Shown here piece after piece: positions 62,836 through 64,000 of a stretch of DNA of 64,000 nt. The stretch lies in NCBI GenBank assembly GCA_944371905.1, contig CALVYA010000008.1, positions 1 through 64,000 of the forward strand. Direction: 5' to 3'. Both the position numbers and the translations under genes were made by a program. Under the pieces are notes generated by a model. The model saw nothing but the letters and a program-made list of their open reading frames with translations. It did not search any database and was not told the origin of the DNA. The DNA comes from an uncultured Bacilli bacterium (GTDB taxonomy: Bacteria > Bacillota_I > Bacilli_A > RF39 > UBA660). Position 1 is the first letter of the stretch. Every line of letters begins with the position of its first letter.

Positions 62836-64000
62836 TCAGCTAATCACGTAGGGATTTGAACTAGTTCCATCTCCTTGAGTAATTTCAATATTAGACTTAA
62901 GATTGATGACAGGGCGGACACCTACCGAACTGATAACATAACCGTTGTACGAGTCCTCGCCGGAAATGATGACGCCACCGATAGCGACACCCCCACCGAA
63001 GTAGAAAGTGCTAATTGTCCAATAACTTTCACCCGTATATAAATAGTATTGCAAATTGTCATTATTTCCATTTGAACCTGCATACATTGCTTCATCCGTA
63101 GTTATTAAGCCAATTGGATAATCTAATGCTTTGTTTCCTTTATTACTACTTTTGGTAGTATATAAATCATTTGATTGTGGGCAACTATATTGTGGTTGAT
63201 ATGTCATCATTCTATTCATCCCTTGGTACATTGTGGTATTTGTCCCATATCCTAATCCAGTTCCTTCTCCTTCATAGATACTTCTATCTCCACAAAATCC
63301 ACTGTCTGCTATATAACTCGCATAACTTAACAAATTTTTTTCATACCAATTATCTAATACTGTCTTGATTGTACTATCATTAGTATTAGCATGAGTTTCT
63401 TCATAGGTGCTACTTCCTGCTGTTCCATACATGTATCCTACATAGGCATTATCATTATATTCTTCATTAAATGCACTATCTCCTATCGTTGCTTCACTTC
63501 CCATAGCATTAGGAGTCTCTCCTTGATAAATAATTCTTAAACTTCCATCTTCATTGATTCGGATGATTCTCCAGTAGTATCCTGCAAATTTTACATAGTT
63601 ATTCTCTACTGCTCCTCTATAATAATATACTGTCTTCCCATCTTCTGTATTTGTTGAAGTGTAATATAATCCTTTCGTCCCATCTTGTTGACTTGTTTTA
63701 CTAAAATCTATATTTACATCGCTTTGTGGTATATTATCTTTTAATATCATACTTCCTAATGTTACTTTTTCTATTTCTGGATCACTTGGGGTTATCTCTT
63801 GTCCTATATTTTGGGCATAATCAATATTTACTGTTAACTTATTATTTGTCTTTTCTGGTTGACTTGTTATACTACTATCATAACTTATCTTTATCTTAAA
63901 GGTGGTACTCTCTTGTTTTAATAAGATATCTCCTATTCTTATATTACTTATCTCAAACTTTATTGCATCACTTCCTGTTTCACTAGCATTAATATCTTCT
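62836..64000 (-). CDS. Surface protein with lectin-like domain, 5' end outside the window; GC-rich variable tip
   Basis: The open frame continues past the internal Met at 63750 to the window edge (...SETGSDAIKFEISNIRIGDILLK...), so the N-terminus is missing. At least 387 residues are visible. It aligns along its length with the 29895-31412 protein (YYYRGAVENNYV, YWRIIRINEDGS, DNWYEKNLLSYASYIADSGFCGD, YPIGLITTDEAMYAG, VRPVINLKS). Between SYW and VRPVINL the two differ at most positions, and only this copy is GC-rich there (36 of 60 bases in 62941-63000), with mostly G/C-ending codons. That is a foreign-looking patch in an AT-rich gene. Confidence 0.75.
   Translation of the reverse strand, partial: EDINASETGSDAIKFEISNIRIGDILLKQESTTFKIKISYDSSITSQPEKTNNKLTVNIDYAQNIGQEITPSDPEIEKVTLGSMILKDNIPQSDVNIDFSKTSQQDGTKGLYYTSTNTEDGKTVYYYRGAVENNYVKFAGYYWRIIRINEDGSLRIIYQGETPNAMGSEATIGDSAFNEEYNDNAYVGYMYGTAGSSTYEETHANTNDSTIKTVLDNWYEKNLLSYASYIADSGFCGDRSIYEGEGTGLGYGTNTTMYQGMNRMMTYQPQYSCPQSNDLYTTKSSNKGNKALDYPIGLITTDEAMYAGSNGNNDNLQYYLYTGESYWTISTFYFGGGVAIGGVIISGEDSYNGYVISSVGVRPVINLKSNIEITQGDGTSSNPYVIS
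62900..63015 (-). other. Candidate variable region (VR-like patch)
   Basis: Codons for FYFGGGVAIGG through GVRPVINLK use TTC, GTC, ATC, GGC, TCC, TAC, AAC, CGC and CTT-AAG, unlike flanking codons. The patch includes the conserved VRPVINLK end, as a copied template segment would. See findings. Confidence 0.5.

Overview
The window is low-GC (roughly 30 %) DNA that uses the standard code with TGA as a stop. AGGAGG-type Shine-Dalgarno sites and extended -10 promoters (TGnTATAAT) are common. The gene set is a tRNA-Asn-type T-box on gatCAB-aspS, LemA/DUF3137, YtrA-type ABC genes, wall hydrolases, a rubredoxin-linked [FeFe]-hydrogenase and Gram-positive-style VirB/Tad proteins. It points to an uncultured gut-type member of the Bacilli (RF39/Mollicutes-related or Erysipelotrichia-like) that keeps a cell wall. 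The taxonomic placement is inference.

Layout. (1) 1-3423: one end of a small mobile element. It has the tail of a protein with a clamp-binding motif, a structured non-coding region that may be an origin, a Rep_trans-family replication/relaxase protein, two small membrane proteins, and a tyrosine integrase ending 6 bp from the 3' end of tRNA-Glu. (2) 3430-8953: tRNA-Glu and tRNA-Asn, then a gatC-gatA-gatB-aspS operon under a T-box whose specifier reads as AAC (Asn). AspS carries the RDHGG signature of non-discriminating enzymes, so the block looks like an Asn-tRNA transamidation unit. (3) 8968-13456: phosphoesterase, a YtrA-type regulator with ABC transporter, HAD and HD hydrolases. (4) 13.7-17.9 kb: accessory patch with a GH10-like gene interrupted at an A7 tract, a serine-recombinase remnant and orphan genes. 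(5) 18.2-29.9 kb: tRNA-Cys, two DUF3137 paralogues with apparent non-AUG starts plus lemA, the hydrogenase, envelope proteins, LysM protein, a membrane thioredoxin, and a three-gene HgdC/DUF2229 activase system. (6) 29.9-31.5 kb: a surface protein whose promoter contains a G12 tract. (7) 31.6-53.2 kb: a 21.6-kb hybrid locus with a near-complete Tad pilus set (CpaB, CpaF, TadB, TadC, a 54-aa Flp-like pilin, TadE-like proteins, CpaE-like) directly followed by a type IV secretion set (two VirB2-like proteins, VirB6, VirB3/PrgI, VirB4 split in two, VirB1-like hydrolase, two VirB8-like proteins, VirD4). There is no relaxase in it. (8) 53.3-62.6 kb: lipoprotein thioredoxin, lipid kinase, pentapeptide-repeat protein, pyrG, amidase, and a GT2/DUF2304/GtrA/membrane glycosyl-transfer cassette. 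(9) 62.8 kb to the end: a second surface protein of the same family as (6), with a sharply GC-rich patch in its variable lectin-like tip.

The most interesting themes are the hybrid Tad/T4SS machine, in which CpaF may stand in for VirB11, and surface variability around it: a slippage-prone promoter in one surface-protein gene and a template-copied-looking variable region in its paralogue. Two membrane-tethered thioredoxin-like proteins near the cluster may serve its many cysteine-rich exported parts.
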